Below, in pieces: positions 24,959-34,143 of a DNA stretch of 64,000 nt (the first letter of the stretch is position 1; each line of letters opens with the position of its first letter). The position numbers were made by a program, and so were the translations under genes. Where the stretch lies: positions 4,030,001 to 4,094,000 of the forward strand of contig NZ_CP132204.1 in assembly GCF_030718995.1 (NCBI RefSeq), written 5' to 3'. This DNA is from Arthrobacter oryzae. Its GTDB lineage: Bacteria; Actinomycetota; Actinomycetes; Actinomycetales; Micrococcaceae. Below the pieces are notes generated by a model that saw only the letters and a program-made list of their open reading frames with translations, ran no database searches and was not told where the DNA came from.

Positions 24959-26077
24959 ATGGGAAACATGACATTCCCTCCTTTTGAGGCAGGCCCGGCG
25001 GATGGCACGCACGACGACGGCGCCCGCCGCCATGGTGAGTACAAGGTTCCGGGCGGCAAGCTCGTTGTGGTGGATTTCGACGTCGTGGACGGACATCTGG
25101 CGCATGTTTCGGTCAGCGGCGACTTCTTCCTGGAACCCGATGAAGCGCTGCTGGACATCAACCGCGCCCTGACCGGCCTCCCGGACTCAACGGACGCCGC
25201 AGATATCTCCGCGGCTGTGTCCGCCGGCCTTCCCGAAGACGCCGTCCTGTTCGGATTCTCCGCCGATGCCGTGGCCATCGCCGTCCGCAGGGCGCTGGCG
25301 AAGGCCACCGGCTGGGCGGACCACCACTGGAATGTGATTGCCCCGACTGTGCTGCCGACTCACGTCAATGTGGCCCTCGACGAGGTGCTCACTGAGGAAG
25401 TGGGGGCCGGACGCCGCAATCCCACGCTACGGTTCTGGGACTGGGAGGAACCGTCCGTGGTGATCGGCAGCTTCCAGTCCGTCCGCAACGAGGTCCATCC
25501 TGAGGGCGTGGCACGCCATGGCATCAGCGTGGTACGCCGGATCAGCGGCGGGGGAGCGATGTTCATGGAAGCGGGCAACTGCATCACCTACTCGCTGTAC
25601 CTTCCCCAGACCCTGGTCGACGGCATCAGCTTCGCGGACTCCTACGCCTTCCTCGACGCCTGGGTCATGGCTGCGCTGGAGAAACTGGGCATTAGTGCTT
25701 TCTACCTCCCGCTCAACGACATCGCCACGGAGCACGGCAAGATCGGCGGGGCTGCCCAGAAGCGGCTGGCAAACGGCGGCATGCTGCACCACGTCACCAT
25801 GAGCTACGACATCGACGCCGACAAGATGGTGGAGGTCCTGCGGATCGGCAAGGAAAAGCTTTCGGACAAGGGCACCACCAGTGCCAAGAAGCGGGTGGAT
25901 CCCCTGCGCCGCCAGACCGGGCTGGCCCGGGAGGACATCGTGGAGGCCATGATGGACGTCTTCACCGGCCGCTACGGGGCAACCCCCTCCGTCCTCACGG
26001 ACACGGAACTTGCCGCCGCCCGTGACCGCGTGGCAGCCAAGTTCGGCACCGCGCAGTGGCTGCACCGGGTGCCTTAG
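24959..26077 (+). CDS. Lipoate-protein ligase, accessory domain first
   Basis: 372 residues. The N-terminal part (about 25-115; GGKLVVVDFDVVDGHLAHV, SGDFFLEPDEALLDINRAL) matches the accessory domain usually found at the C-terminus of LplA. The catalytic BPL/LplA/LipB domain follows (RFWDWEEPSVVIGSFQ, RRISGGGAMFMEAGN). The lysine that contacts lipoyl-AMP is Lys261 in HGKIGGAAQ. It should attach lipoate to E2 or GcvH proteins. ATG 24959 or 24968 (MTFPPF). Confidence 0.88.
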   Translation: MGNMTFPPFEAGPADGTHDDGARRHGEYKVPGGKLVVVDFDVVDGHLAHVSVSGDFFLEPDEALLDINRALTGLPDSTDAADISAAVSAGLPEDAVLFGFSADAVAIAVRRALAKATGWADHHWNVIAPTVLPTHVNVALDEVLTEEVGAGRRNPTLRFWDWEEPSVVIGSFQSVRNEVHPEGVARHGISVVRRISGGGAMFMEAGNCITYSLYLPQTLVDGISFADSYAFLDAWVMAALEKLGISAFYLPLNDIATEHGKIGGAAQKRLANGGMLHHVTMSYDIDADKMVEVLRIGKEKLSDKGTTSAKKRVDPLRRQTGLAREDIVEAMMDVFTGRYGATPSVLTDTELAAARDRVAAKFGTAQWLHRVP

Positions 26078-26090
26078 GATTTTCATCGAC

Positions 26091-26138
26091 TGCTCCGCAA
26101 GCGCCGTTCTGAGCGGCCTAAACGGCAGTTACGGAGCA
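26091..26138. repeat. Dispersed intergenic repeat (AACGGCAGTTACG family), copy 2
   Basis: Hairpin arms 26091-26108 and 26121-26138 (18 bp, three mismatches) with a 12-nt loop. AACGGCAGTTACG matches 8856-8868 exactly. The right arm includes the TAA stop codon of pepN (26129-26131), so the element overlaps the coding end. It probably also terminates the converging lipoate ligase and pepN transcripts. Confidence 0.55.
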
Positions 26139-28759
26139 ACCGATCGTGCTTTTGCGGCCGCTGCCTGTGCAATGAGGGCACGGTGCAGGTGGCTCCGCTG
26201 CTCGATGATGATCCGGCGCAGCGCCCGCGGTGCCGCGGGATGCCGTGTGAGCCAGCCGTCCGTCTGGAGTATCACGGCATGGCTGTCCGGGCTGGCGCCG
26301 TCCAGATCCTGTCCTGCTGGATAGAGCCCGCGGACAATCCTGCTGGCGATCTCGATGCTGCGCTCCGCCCAGACGCGTTCCAGGCAGCCGAAGTACGGTG
26401 CCACGAACCGGTCCAGCAGCCCGTCGGGTGCCGTGTTGAAACCTGTGATCGTGGCGCTGAGCAGCTGGTTGGAAAGCGCGGTGCCCTGGACGGCTGCGTC
26501 CCACGCGGCGGCTTTGACGGCGGCGTCCGGCCGGGATGCGAGGGCCGTGGCGTGGCCGGCACGGCCCGACGCCGTAGTGTCGCGGGCCAGTTCCGCGTCG
26601 AGCTCGGCCTCCGTTGCCTGCCCGTTGGCTGCCAGGGCGTGCCACAGGCTCCAGCGGAGTTCCGGGTCAACCGCAAGCCCCTCAATGACGGTGGTCCCGT
26701 CCAGGATTCCCCGCACCAGGTCCAGTCGGCCTGTTGCCTGGCGGCTGGTGGTGGCCAGGGTCCGAGCCCAGGCAAGCTGGTGGTCCGAACCAGGCTTTGC
26801 GGCGGCAAGCTCCCGCGCGGCCGCGTCCAGGAAGCTGCCACGGACTGCTGCCCGTTCTGCCACCGGGACATAGCGGTCAATGGCGGTTGAGGCGTTGCCC
26901 AGAATATTCAGCAGGACGCCGATGCCCGTTTCGGCGGGACCGAATTTTTCCACCGCGGCCACATAACGGTCCGCCGGTGCCGCGCCGTCGCGGGCCGTAT
27001 CCCAGAGCGCCGTCCAGCAGAGTGCCCTCGCCATGGGATCCCGCAGGGCGCCAAGGGACTCGCGTGCGGTCGCTTCGGAACGCGGATCAAACCGGACCTT
27101 CGCATAGCTGAGGTCGTCGTCGTTGACCAGCAGGAGCGCCGGAACCGGCTTGCCGTCCAGTTCCGGGATCTCTGTGGCGTGCCCGCCCAGATCCGTTTCC
27201 ACGCTGTCCATGCGGACCAGCGAGCCATCAGTGTCGAAATCGTAGAGTCCGATCCGGAGGCGGTGCGGACGCAGTTCCTGCCGTCCGGTGGCAGGGTCCA
27301 CCGCGTCTTGGACGAGGACCACCTTGCCCAGCACGCCGTCGTGCTCCTCGATGTGGGCAGTGATGGTGGAAATACCCGAGGTCTGCAACCACTGGCGGGC
27401 CCACAGCCCCAGGTCGCGGCCCGAGGCCTCGCTGAGCGCGGCGAGCAGGTCTGCGAGCGTGGTGTTGCCGTACGCATGGTCCTTGAAATACCGGCGGGAG
27501 CCGGCGATGAACGCCTCAAATCCGACGTAGGCCACCAGCTGTTTGAGGACGGATGCGCCCTTTGCGTAGGTGATGCCGTCGAAGTTCTGTTTGGCCGCCT
27601 CGAGGTCCGGGATGTCCGCGACGATCGGGTGGGTGGTGGGCAGCTGGTCCTGGACATAGGCCCAGGCTTTCCGGTTGTTGGCGAAGGTCACCCAGGCCGT
27701 GTCCCAGTCCGTGGCGCTGTCCACACCCAGCGTGCCCATGTAGTCGGCGAAGGACTCCTTGAGCCAGAGGTCGTTCCACCACTGCATGGTCACGAGGTCG
27801 CCGAACCACATGTGGGCCATTTCGTGCATCAGGGTGTTCGCCCGTCCCTGGTACTGGGAATCGGCCGCACGGGACGTAAAGACGTAGTTTTCCGTAAAAG
27901 TGACGAGCCCGGGGTTCTCCATGGCGCCGAGGTTGTATTCGGGCACGAACGCCTGGTCGTATTTACCCCAGGGGTACGGGTAGTCGAAAAGGTCGTTGAA
28001 GAAGGCGAGGCCCTGCTTGGTCAGCTGAAACAGGTGCGCGGTGTCGAATGATGCCGCCATCGAGCGGCGGCAGTAGAGCGCCAACGGAATCTCCAGCCCG
28101 GAGCCGTCCGCCAGAGTGCCGCTCCAGTGGTCCTCGGCCTTGAAGTACGGCCCTGCCAGCACTGTGGTGATGTAGGTGGACATCTGCCGCGTCGGCGAGA
28201 AGTCCCACCGGCTTGTTGCGGGGTCGCTCGTCAGCTGGGTGCGGTCCGCCTCGGCGCCGTTGGAGGCGACCTCCCAGTCGGACGGAGCCATCACGTGGAA
28301 GGTGAATTCCGCCTTGAGGTCGGGCTGTTCAAAGTTCGCGAACACCCGCCGGGCGTCGGCCGGTTCGTACTGGGTGTACAGGTAGCACTTGCCGTCCGCG
28401 GGATCGAAGAAGCGGTGCATGCCCTCGCCGGAGGTGCTGTAGAGGGCCGTGCCGGTGACAGTGACCTGGTTTTCGGCCTGCAGGTTCTCCAGCCGGATGC
28501 GGGACCCGACCACCACGTCGGCGACCGAAAGCCCCTTGCCGTTCAGGAACACGCTGTGCACATCGCCGCTGATGAAGTCCAGGAAGGTGTTTCCGCCGGG
28601 TTCCCGCGCTGAAAAGTTGATGACGCTGCGGCTGGTATAGCCGGTGACCTCCGGATCCCGGGCCTGGCGGACGTCGAGGGACACGTCATAGCTGTGGGTG
28701 GTGATCAGGGCTGAGCGATTTGCCGCTTCTTCGCGTTGCAGGTTCTCATTCGACACCAA
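26129..28759 (-). CDS. pepN: Aminopeptidase N
   Basis: 876-residue M1 metallopeptidase removing N-terminal residues from peptides. GAMEN is at 278-282, the zinc site HEMAH at 312-316 with the third ligand Glu335 in LWLKESFADY. The long ERAP1-like C-terminal domain covers about 520-870. No signal peptide, so cytosolic. TTG 28759 or GTG 28756. The stop lies inside a repeat hairpin. Converges with the lipoate ligase. Confidence 0.94.
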   Translation of the reverse strand: MVSNENLQREEAANRSALITTHSYDVSLDVRQARDPEVTGYTSRSVINFSAREPGGNTFLDFISGDVHSVFLNGKGLSVADVVVGSRIRLENLQAENQVTVTGTALYSTSGEGMHRFFDPADGKCYLYTQYEPADARRVFANFEQPDLKAEFTFHVMAPSDWEVASNGAEADRTQLTSDPATSRWDFSPTRQMSTYITTVLAGPYFKAEDHWSGTLADGSGLEIPLALYCRRSMAASFDTAHLFQLTKQGLAFFNDLFDYPYPWGKYDQAFVPEYNLGAMENPGLVTFTENYVFTSRAADSQYQGRANTLMHEMAHMWFGDLVTMQWWNDLWLKESFADYMGTLGVDSATDWDTAWVTFANNRKAWAYVQDQLPTTHPIVADIPDLEAAKQNFDGITYAKGASVLKQLVAYVGFEAFIAGSRRYFKDHAYGNTTLADLLAALSEASGRDLGLWARQWLQTSGISTITAHIEEHDGVLGKVVLVQDAVDPATGRQELRPHRLRIGLYDFDTDGSLVRMDSVETDLGGHATEIPELDGKPVPALLLVNDDDLSYAKVRFDPRSEATARESLGALRDPMARALCWTALWDTARDGAAPADRYVAAVEKFGPAETGIGVLLNILGNASTAIDRYVPVAERAAVRGSFLDAAARELAAAKPGSDHQLAWARTLATTSRQATGRLDLVRGILDGTTVIEGLAVDPELRWSLWHALAANGQATEAELDAELARDTTASGRAGHATALASRPDAAVKAAAWDAAVQGTALSNQLLSATITGFNTAPDGLLDRFVAPYFGCLERVWAERSIEIASRIVRGLYPAGQDLDGASPDSHAVILQTDGWLTRHPAAPRALRRIIIEQRSHLHRALIAQAAAAKARSVAP

Positions 28760-28841
28760 GCTATTGAATCATGGGCCGCTCGGTCATCGGCGCGGCCGAA
28801 TGGTCCGTTCAAGTGAGGAGCTCGGGTGGCCAGTGCGGGTG

Positions 28842-30014
28842 TCAGTGCGGCTGGATGATCAGGACGGCGGCGCCAAGGCCCAGCGCGGCGATAAGCAGCC
28901 AGGCCGCAAGGGCTGCCAGCAGTGCTTGGGCACCGGTGTGGAGCAGGGTCTGCACACGGACTGCCGAGCCCAGGCCGAAGAGCGCCATGCCCAGCAGCAG
29001 GTCCTGCACGGCGGCCGCCGCCTCCAGCCAGCCGGGGGACAGCCAGCCGGTCGACCGCACGGCCACCATGGCCACAAAGCCGATGACGAACAGCGGCACA
29101 ACCGGCGGCAGGCGGAGCTCGGCGCCGTCGGCTTCGGCTGCCGGATCGGTCGGCCCCGGCTGTCCCGCCCCGCCCGGGCCCGGGCCGGTATCGGTCCGGG
29201 ACCCGTTCCCAGCCCTGTTCCGGGCGCTTTTCCGGGTATTGTTCCCTGCCGCGCGGCTCATGGCCGTCCTCTGGTGGACGCCGGCGGCGGCCACCATGGG
29301 GGCCAGGAGGATCACCCTTGTCAGCTTGACGACGACGGCGATCGCCAGGGCTCCGGTTCCTGCGGTCTGCGCTGTGGCCACCACCTGGCCGACGTCGTGC
29401 ACCGACGCGCCGGTCCATGCACCGAACACCTCCGGGGTGAGCTGCAGCGGGTGCAGGAGGAGCGGCAGGACGCCGATGGCCAGCGTGCCGCACAGGGTTA
29501 CCAGCGCCACCGGCAGGACGGTGTCCGCATGCCGGATCCTGCGGACCGCAGCCATGGCACCAATGGCAGAGGCGCCACAGATGGAGAAGCCCGTGGCAAT
29601 CAGCAGCGACGCGTCACGGGTCAGCCGGAACATCCGCGATATCCCGTAGGTCCCTGCGAAACTCACCAGCACCACCCCGGTAATCAGCAGCAGCGACTGC
29701 CAGCCGAGCCCAAGGATGTCCATGACGCTGACCTTCAGTCCCAGGAACACAATGCCGGCCCGCATCAGGTGCTTGCCGCCGAAGTCGAGGCCGGCGCGCC
29801 CCCGCCCGGCAGCCCAGGTTCCCGTGCCGGGAAGGTTCGCTGCGAGCAGGCCCAGGACGACGGCAACGGTCATGGCAGGCAGGACAGGCACCATTGCGTG
29901 TACGGTAAAGGCCACCCCGACGGCGAAAACGGCAGTGAGTAGTCCCGGCAGCAGGGGTGGGATCCGTGCGACGATCCGTCCCTGGCGGGCGGCGGGGAAT
30001 CTGGGCAATGGCAC
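28842..30014 (-). CDS. YeiH/UPF0324 family putative anion exporter
   Basis: 390 residues with about ten membrane helices. Family patches are GGKHLMRAGIVFLGLKVS, GFSICGASAIGAMAAV and ASVHDVGQVVATAQ. A Gly/Pro-rich, charged insert (about 255-300) separates the two halves and is longer than usual. The family is annotated as putative sulfate exporter without firm proof. The start is GTG 30014; an ATG two codons upstream is followed at once by a stop. Confidence 0.85.
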   Translation of the reverse strand: MPLPRFPAARQGRIVARIPPLLPGLLTAVFAVGVAFTVHAMVPVLPAMTVAVVLGLLAANLPGTGTWAAGRGRAGLDFGGKHLMRAGIVFLGLKVSVMDILGLGWQSLLLITGVVLVSFAGTYGISRMFRLTRDASLLIATGFSICGASAIGAMAAVRRIRHADTVLPVALVTLCGTLAIGVLPLLLHPLQLTPEVFGAWTGASVHDVGQVVATAQTAGTGALAIAVVVKLTRVILLAPMVAAAGVHQRTAMSRAAGNNTRKSARNRAGNGSRTDTGPGPGGAGQPGPTDPAAEADGAELRLPPVVPLFVIGFVAMVAVRSTGWLSPGWLEAAAAVQDLLLGMALFGLGSAVRVQTLLHTGAQALLAALAAWLLIAALGLGAAVLIIQPH

Positions 30015-30122
30015 TCACATACTTTGCCGGAACAGTGCGGAAAAACACGAACCGGAGGGCGTGGCGCCAACACGCCACAATGGGCACCAGTAATGAATTC
30101 GAAACAAAAAGGTGGTTGGCTA

Positions 30123-31685
30123 ATGACCATGTCTGACCTATTCCAGGATTACTCCGAGGCCGCCGAACGCACCGGTGCCTACGACGAGATGTTTGCCCCA
30201 GGCCAAGAAGCCAGGAAGTCCTACGGGCAGGTCGCAGGGGCCCTTCGGGAGCTTTCCCTCACCGATGTCACCGCCCGCGCCGATTCCATGGCCCGGACGT
30301 TCCTGGACCGCGGTGTCACGTTTGACTTCGCAGGTGAGGAACGGCCGTTCCCCCTCGACATCGTGCCCCGCGTGATTCCTGCGGATGAGTGGACTGTCCT
30401 GGAAAAGGGTGTCGCGCAGCGGGTCCGTGCGCTGGAGGCCTTCCTCAACGACGTCTACGACAAGATGACCGTGGTTGCCGACGGCGTCATCCCGCGCCAG
30501 CTTGTCACCACCAGCGCCCACTTCCACCGCCAGGTTCACGGCTTCGAGCCGGCCGGCGGCGTCCGCGTCCACATCTCAGGGATCGACGTCGTCCGTGACG
30601 CTGCGGGAACCTTCCGGGTACTGGAGGACAACGTGCGCGTGCCGTCCGGCGTGAGCTACGTTCTGGAAAACCGACGTGCCATGGCCAAGGGCCTGCCGGA
30701 AGCGTTCGGCCAGCAACTGATCCGCCCGGTGGAGGAGTACCCGCGCCGGCTGCTGTCCGCGCTCCGCAAGACGGCACCGTCCGGCGTGGACGACCCGACG
30801 GTGGTTGTCTTGACCCCCGGCGTGTTCAACAGCGCGTACTTCGAGCACACCCTGCTTGCCGGCCTTATGGGCGTGGAGCTAGTGGAGGGCCGCGACCTGA
30901 TCTGCCGCGGCAACCGGGTGTACATGCGGACCACTGCCGGCGAACAGCGCGTTGACGTCATCTACAAGCGGATCGATGACGACTTCCTCGATCCGCTGCA
31001 GTTCCGGGCAGATTCCATGCTCGGCTGCCCCGGCCTGGTGAACGCCGCCCGCGCCGGCGGCGTGACCATCGCCAATGCCGTGGGCAACGGCGTCGCTGAC
31101 GACAAACTCGTGTACAGCTACGTGCCCGACCTCATCCGCTATTACCTCAACGAAGAGCCCGTCATTGCCAACGTGGACACGTTCCGGCTGGAGGAAAAGG
31201 AAGCGCGTGAGCACGTCCTGGACCGGCTCGACGAACTGGTCGTCAAACCGGTGGACGGCTCCGGCGGTAAGGGCCTGGTCATCGGGCCCGATGCGTCCAA
31301 GGACGAACTCGAAGCGCTGCGAAAGCGCGTCATCGCCGACCCCCGCGGCTGGATTGCCCAGCCGGTCCTGCAGCTGTCTACAGTTCCCACGCTCAGCGGT
31401 GATAAGTTTGGCCCTCGGCACGTCGACCTGCGGCCGTTTGCCGTCAACGACGGCGACGACGTCTGGGTGCTTCCCGGCGGACTGACCCGGGTGGCCCTCA
31501 AGGAGGGGTCGCTGATCGTCAACTCCAGCCAGGGCGGGGGGTCCAAGGACACCTGGGTGCTCTCTGACTCTCCCCAGGTTCCGGTGGAACTCCTGCCGAG
31601 GCCGTCCATCACCGTCCGCGAGCGGGTTTCGGTGTGGCCGGTCGAAAGCAACTGGCGCGACCGCCAGACGGAGCAGCAGCAGTGA
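30123..31685 (+). CDS. Circularly permuted ATP-grasp type 2 protein
   Basis: 520 residues. The CP ATP-grasp fold shows as RVIPADEWTVLEKGVAQR, VLEDNVRVPSGVSYVLENR, VIYKRIDDDFLDP, and the glycine loop VVKPVDGSGGKGLVIG, ending QPVLQLSTVP...VDLRPF. The AAAGGTGG ribosome site 9 nt upstream points to ATG 30123. First gene of a three-gene module with an alpha-E protein and a transglutaminase-like protein, a linkage reported in comparative work on ATP-grasp peptide ligases. It may join an amino acid or peptide to an acceptor; the actual substrate is unknown. Confidence 0.88.
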   Translation: MTMSDLFQDYSEAAERTGAYDEMFAPGQEARKSYGQVAGALRELSLTDVTARADSMARTFLDRGVTFDFAGEERPFPLDIVPRVIPADEWTVLEKGVAQRVRALEAFLNDVYDKMTVVADGVIPRQLVTTSAHFHRQVHGFEPAGGVRVHISGIDVVRDAAGTFRVLEDNVRVPSGVSYVLENRRAMAKGLPEAFGQQLIRPVEEYPRRLLSALRKTAPSGVDDPTVVVLTPGVFNSAYFEHTLLAGLMGVELVEGRDLICRGNRVYMRTTAGEQRVDVIYKRIDDDFLDPLQFRADSMLGCPGLVNAARAGGVTIANAVGNGVADDKLVYSYVPDLIRYYLNEEPVIANVDTFRLEEKEAREHVLDRLDELVVKPVDGSGGKGLVIGPDASKDELEALRKRVIADPRGWIAQPVLQLSTVPTLSGDKFGPRHVDLRPFAVNDGDDVWVLPGGLTRVALKEGSLIVNSSQGGGSKDTWVLSDSPQVPVELLPRPSITVRERVSVWPVESNWRDRQTEQQQ

Positions 31686-31766
31686 GCCGCCGCGCGCTGG
31701 CGCAGCCCGCCTTAGTTTCGCCTTTTATGTTCACGCAGATTTCGGACCCGCAGGAGGTAGCCGCAA

Positions 31767-32693
31767 ATGCTTAGCCGTATTGCCGAGTCCCTATTTTGGA
31801 TCGGCCGCTATGTGGAGCGGGCGGACGGCACTGCCCGCATCCTGGACGTCCACCTTGAGCGGCTCAACCATCTGCCCACGGAGGAGCGCGACAACGTCGC
31901 CCGGGAACTCCTGGCAGTCATGGGAGCCCGGCCCGAGGGTGACGAATTCGGCCTTGAGGAGCTGCTGCACGCCCTCGCCTACGACAAACAGAGCGCCACG
32001 TCGATCGCCGGATCACTGGGTGCCGCCCGCGAGAATGCCCGCCGTGCCCGCGAGACGGTTTCCTCCGGGCTCTGGGAGAGCCTGAACACCACGTATTACG
32101 GCCTGAACCAGCACCGGAAGGACGTAGTGGGCACCTACCGGTACTGCCACTGGGTGCTGGAACGCACCGCCATGGTGAGCGGGCTGGCGGACACCACCGT
32201 CAGCCACGATGACAGCTGGCTGTTCCTGGCTCTGGGACGTTCCCTGGAGCGTGCCGACATGACGGCCCGCATGCTCTCAACCCGCGATGTGCTCTCTGCC
32301 GGCATGTCATGGGTCAACATGCTCCGTTGCGCCGGAGCCTACGAGTCGTTCCTTCGGACGCGCCGGGCTGCCTTCGGGGACCAGCACGCTGCCGAGTTCC
32401 TGCTCCTGGACCGGCTGTTCCCCCGCTCCATCGTCTACGCACTGCGGGACGCGGACGAGTGCCTGGCGAAGCTGGACCCCTCCGCGCAGCGTGTCGGCTT
32501 CATCAACGACGCACGCCGGATCGTGGGCCAGGCCCGCACCTTCCTGGAGTTCCACCGCACGGACGACCTCATGTCCGAATTGCCGGAGCACATGGAGCGC
32601 GTCCAGAAGGCTGTGTCGCAGGCTTCAGACGCCATTTCCCGTAAGTACTTCAATCAGGCGGACGAACTTGCCTGGGTGGGAGAAGTTTCATGA
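31767..32693 (+). CDS. Alpha-E domain protein
   Basis: 308 residues, nearly all helical. Starts MLSRIAESLFWIGRYVERA, the diagnostic alpha-E opening, with a second copy-like ALGRSLERADMTARML near 150. It has no known catalytic residues and always travels with CP ATP-grasp and transglutaminase-like genes, so it is probably a partner subunit. GGAGG upstream of ATG 31767. It overlaps the next gene by 4 bases (ATGA). Confidence 0.88.
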   Translation: MLSRIAESLFWIGRYVERADGTARILDVHLERLNHLPTEERDNVARELLAVMGARPEGDEFGLEELLHALAYDKQSATSIAGSLGAARENARRARETVSSGLWESLNTTYYGLNQHRKDVVGTYRYCHWVLERTAMVSGLADTTVSHDDSWLFLALGRSLERADMTARMLSTRDVLSAGMSWVNMLRCAGAYESFLRTRRAAFGDQHAAEFLLLDRLFPRSIVYALRDADECLAKLDPSAQRVGFINDARRIVGQARTFLEFHRTDDLMSELPEHMERVQKAVSQASDAISRKYFNQADELAWVGEVS

Positions 32694-33541
32694 CCCGGCT
32701 GAGTATCATCCACAAGACCGGCTACAAGTACAACAAGCGTGTCACGCTGTCCTACAACGAAGCCCGCATGACGCCGCTGACCGATCCGCAGCAGGTGGTG
32801 CTGGAGTCGTCCATGAAGGTTGCGCCGTCGCAGGCCGCCATCAGCAGCTATCGCGACTACTGGGGCACGCGGGTCACTGCCTTCGATATGCAGATGCCCC
32901 ACGAGTACCTGGAGGTGGTCGCCACCACCACCGTAGAAGTGCACCGTGTGGAGCGTGTGCCGGCTGATGGCGACATCGTTGCCTGGGACGTACTGCAGGC
33001 ACCTGAGACGCTCAACCAGTTCAGTGACTGGATCCCGCAGTCCCGGCTGAGCGGTCCCGGAGTCGAAGTCCTCGGCATCATCCCTGGGATCGTCGAAGGC
33101 CGCGACCCCCACGGGGCCGCCATGGCCATCTTCGAGTGGATGCGCGGCGAAATGACCTACATGAAAGGCTCAACCGGGGTTACGACCAACGCGGCACAGG
33201 CCTGGGGCCAGCGCCAGGGGGTCTGCCAGGATCTGGCGCACCTCGCCATCGGCGCGCTGAGAAGCTGTGGAATTCCGGCCCGTTACGTCTCCGGTTACCT
33301 TCACCCGCGTTCGACGGCGGACATCGGTGAGACGGTGGCCGGCCAGTCCCATGCGTGGCTGGAGTGGTGGGACGGAGAATGGCGCAGCTGGGATCCGACC
33401 AACCACAAGCCGGCCGGTGACTTCCATGTCACCGTGGCACGGGGCCGCGACTACCGGGATGTGCCGCCGCTCAAGGGCATCCTGTCCGGAGGCGGCGGCT
33501 CCGCGTTGAACGTGAGCGTGGAAATCACCCGCCTGGCGTAG
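32690..33541 (+). CDS. Transglutaminase-like cysteine peptidase
   Basis: 283 residues. The N-terminal beta domain (about 1-120, HKTGYKYNKRVTLSYNEARM) precedes the transglutaminase core with the triad Cys in RQGVCQDLAHLA (about 179), His in GQSHAWLEWW (about 220) and Asp in WDPTNHKP (about 235). It is translationally coupled to the alpha-E gene. It could cleave or transfer peptides made by the ATP-grasp enzyme; this is inferred from gene linkage. Confidence 0.9.
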   Translation: MTRLSIIHKTGYKYNKRVTLSYNEARMTPLTDPQQVVLESSMKVAPSQAAISSYRDYWGTRVTAFDMQMPHEYLEVVATTTVEVHRVERVPADGDIVAWDVLQAPETLNQFSDWIPQSRLSGPGVEVLGIIPGIVEGRDPHGAAMAIFEWMRGEMTYMKGSTGVTTNAAQAWGQRQGVCQDLAHLAIGALRSCGIPARYVSGYLHPRSTADIGETVAGQSHAWLEWWDGEWRSWDPTNHKPAGDFHVTVARGRDYRDVPPLKGILSGGGGSALNVSVEITRLA

Positions 33542-33573
33542 CCAGGCGGCACAGCTTTCTTACGCGTACCCGT

Positions 33574-34059
33574 TTACTCGTACCCGGACCGGGTGGCGTC
33601 GTCCAGCGGTGTCCACCAGGTCAACGGGGGAGTGACCTTAAAGCGCCGGCCGGTAACGGTGTCCGGGGTGATCCGGACAAAGTGTTCTTTCTTCCCGGCC
33701 TGCCAGGGGAAGAGAAGCAGCCCAACCGTGTCCAGAACCTCCTGCGGGTTCTTGACCGGGGCGGCCTGCCCTTTGATCACGACGCTCCAGGCGATGCCGG
33801 TGTCCGCGTCCACGCCGTCGGCTTCCACGGCCACGGGTGTATCACCGGTGGCCGCCTGCAGCTTCGTGCCGTCGGCCGTGCGAAAGACCAGCGTTCCGTG
33901 GTCCACCTTGTAATTGATGGGGAAGATATCCGGGTGGTCCTCGACCCAGACAGCCAGCCGGCCTACCGAGACGCTCCTCAGCAGGCGCCAGCATTCGTGG
34001 TTGTCAAGGTTTTCGACTTCGTGCGGGTGGTCAGCCCCCGGTTTCCGATCAGTGCTCAT
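33574..34059 (-). CDS. PPOX-class (split beta-barrel) flavin-binding protein, copy 1
   Basis: 161 residues from ATG 34059. The split-barrel fold is seen in CWRLLRSVSVGRLAV, FPINYKVDHGTLVFRT, GTKLQAATGDTPVAVEAD and GRRFKVTP. It belongs to the pyridoxamine-phosphate-oxidase-like group, which binds FMN or F420. It is a paralog of the protein at 37435-37899. A DevR-like box lies in the 84 bp separating it from the divergent kinase gene. Confidence 0.85.
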   Translation of the reverse strand: MSTDRKPGADHPHEVENLDNHECWRLLRSVSVGRLAVWVEDHPDIFPINYKVDHGTLVFRTADGTKLQAATGDTPVAVEADGVDADTGIAWSVVIKGQAAPVKNPQEVLDTVGLLLFPWQAGKKEHFVRITPDTVTGRRFKVTPPLTWWTPLDDATRSGYE

Positions 34060-34094
34060 GACGCCGAGCCTAAGCGAGGAAACGTCCGGAAAAC

Positions 34095-34110
34095 TAGGGC
34101 CCAAGGACCC
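34095..34110. promoter_or_regulatory. DevR/DosR-like box between PPOX gene and kinase gene
   Basis: TAGGGCCCAAGGACCC; on the minus strand it reads GGGTCCTTGGGCCCTA, close to the mycobacterial DosR box form GGGACYTTNGGCCCTA as I remember it. It lies 36 bp upstream of the PPOX start and 34 bp before ATG 34144. Similar sites precede the other genes of this cluster. Confidence 0.6.
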
Positions 34111-34143
34111 CTGCCGCCTCACACGCAAGGTTTCGACCCCAGG

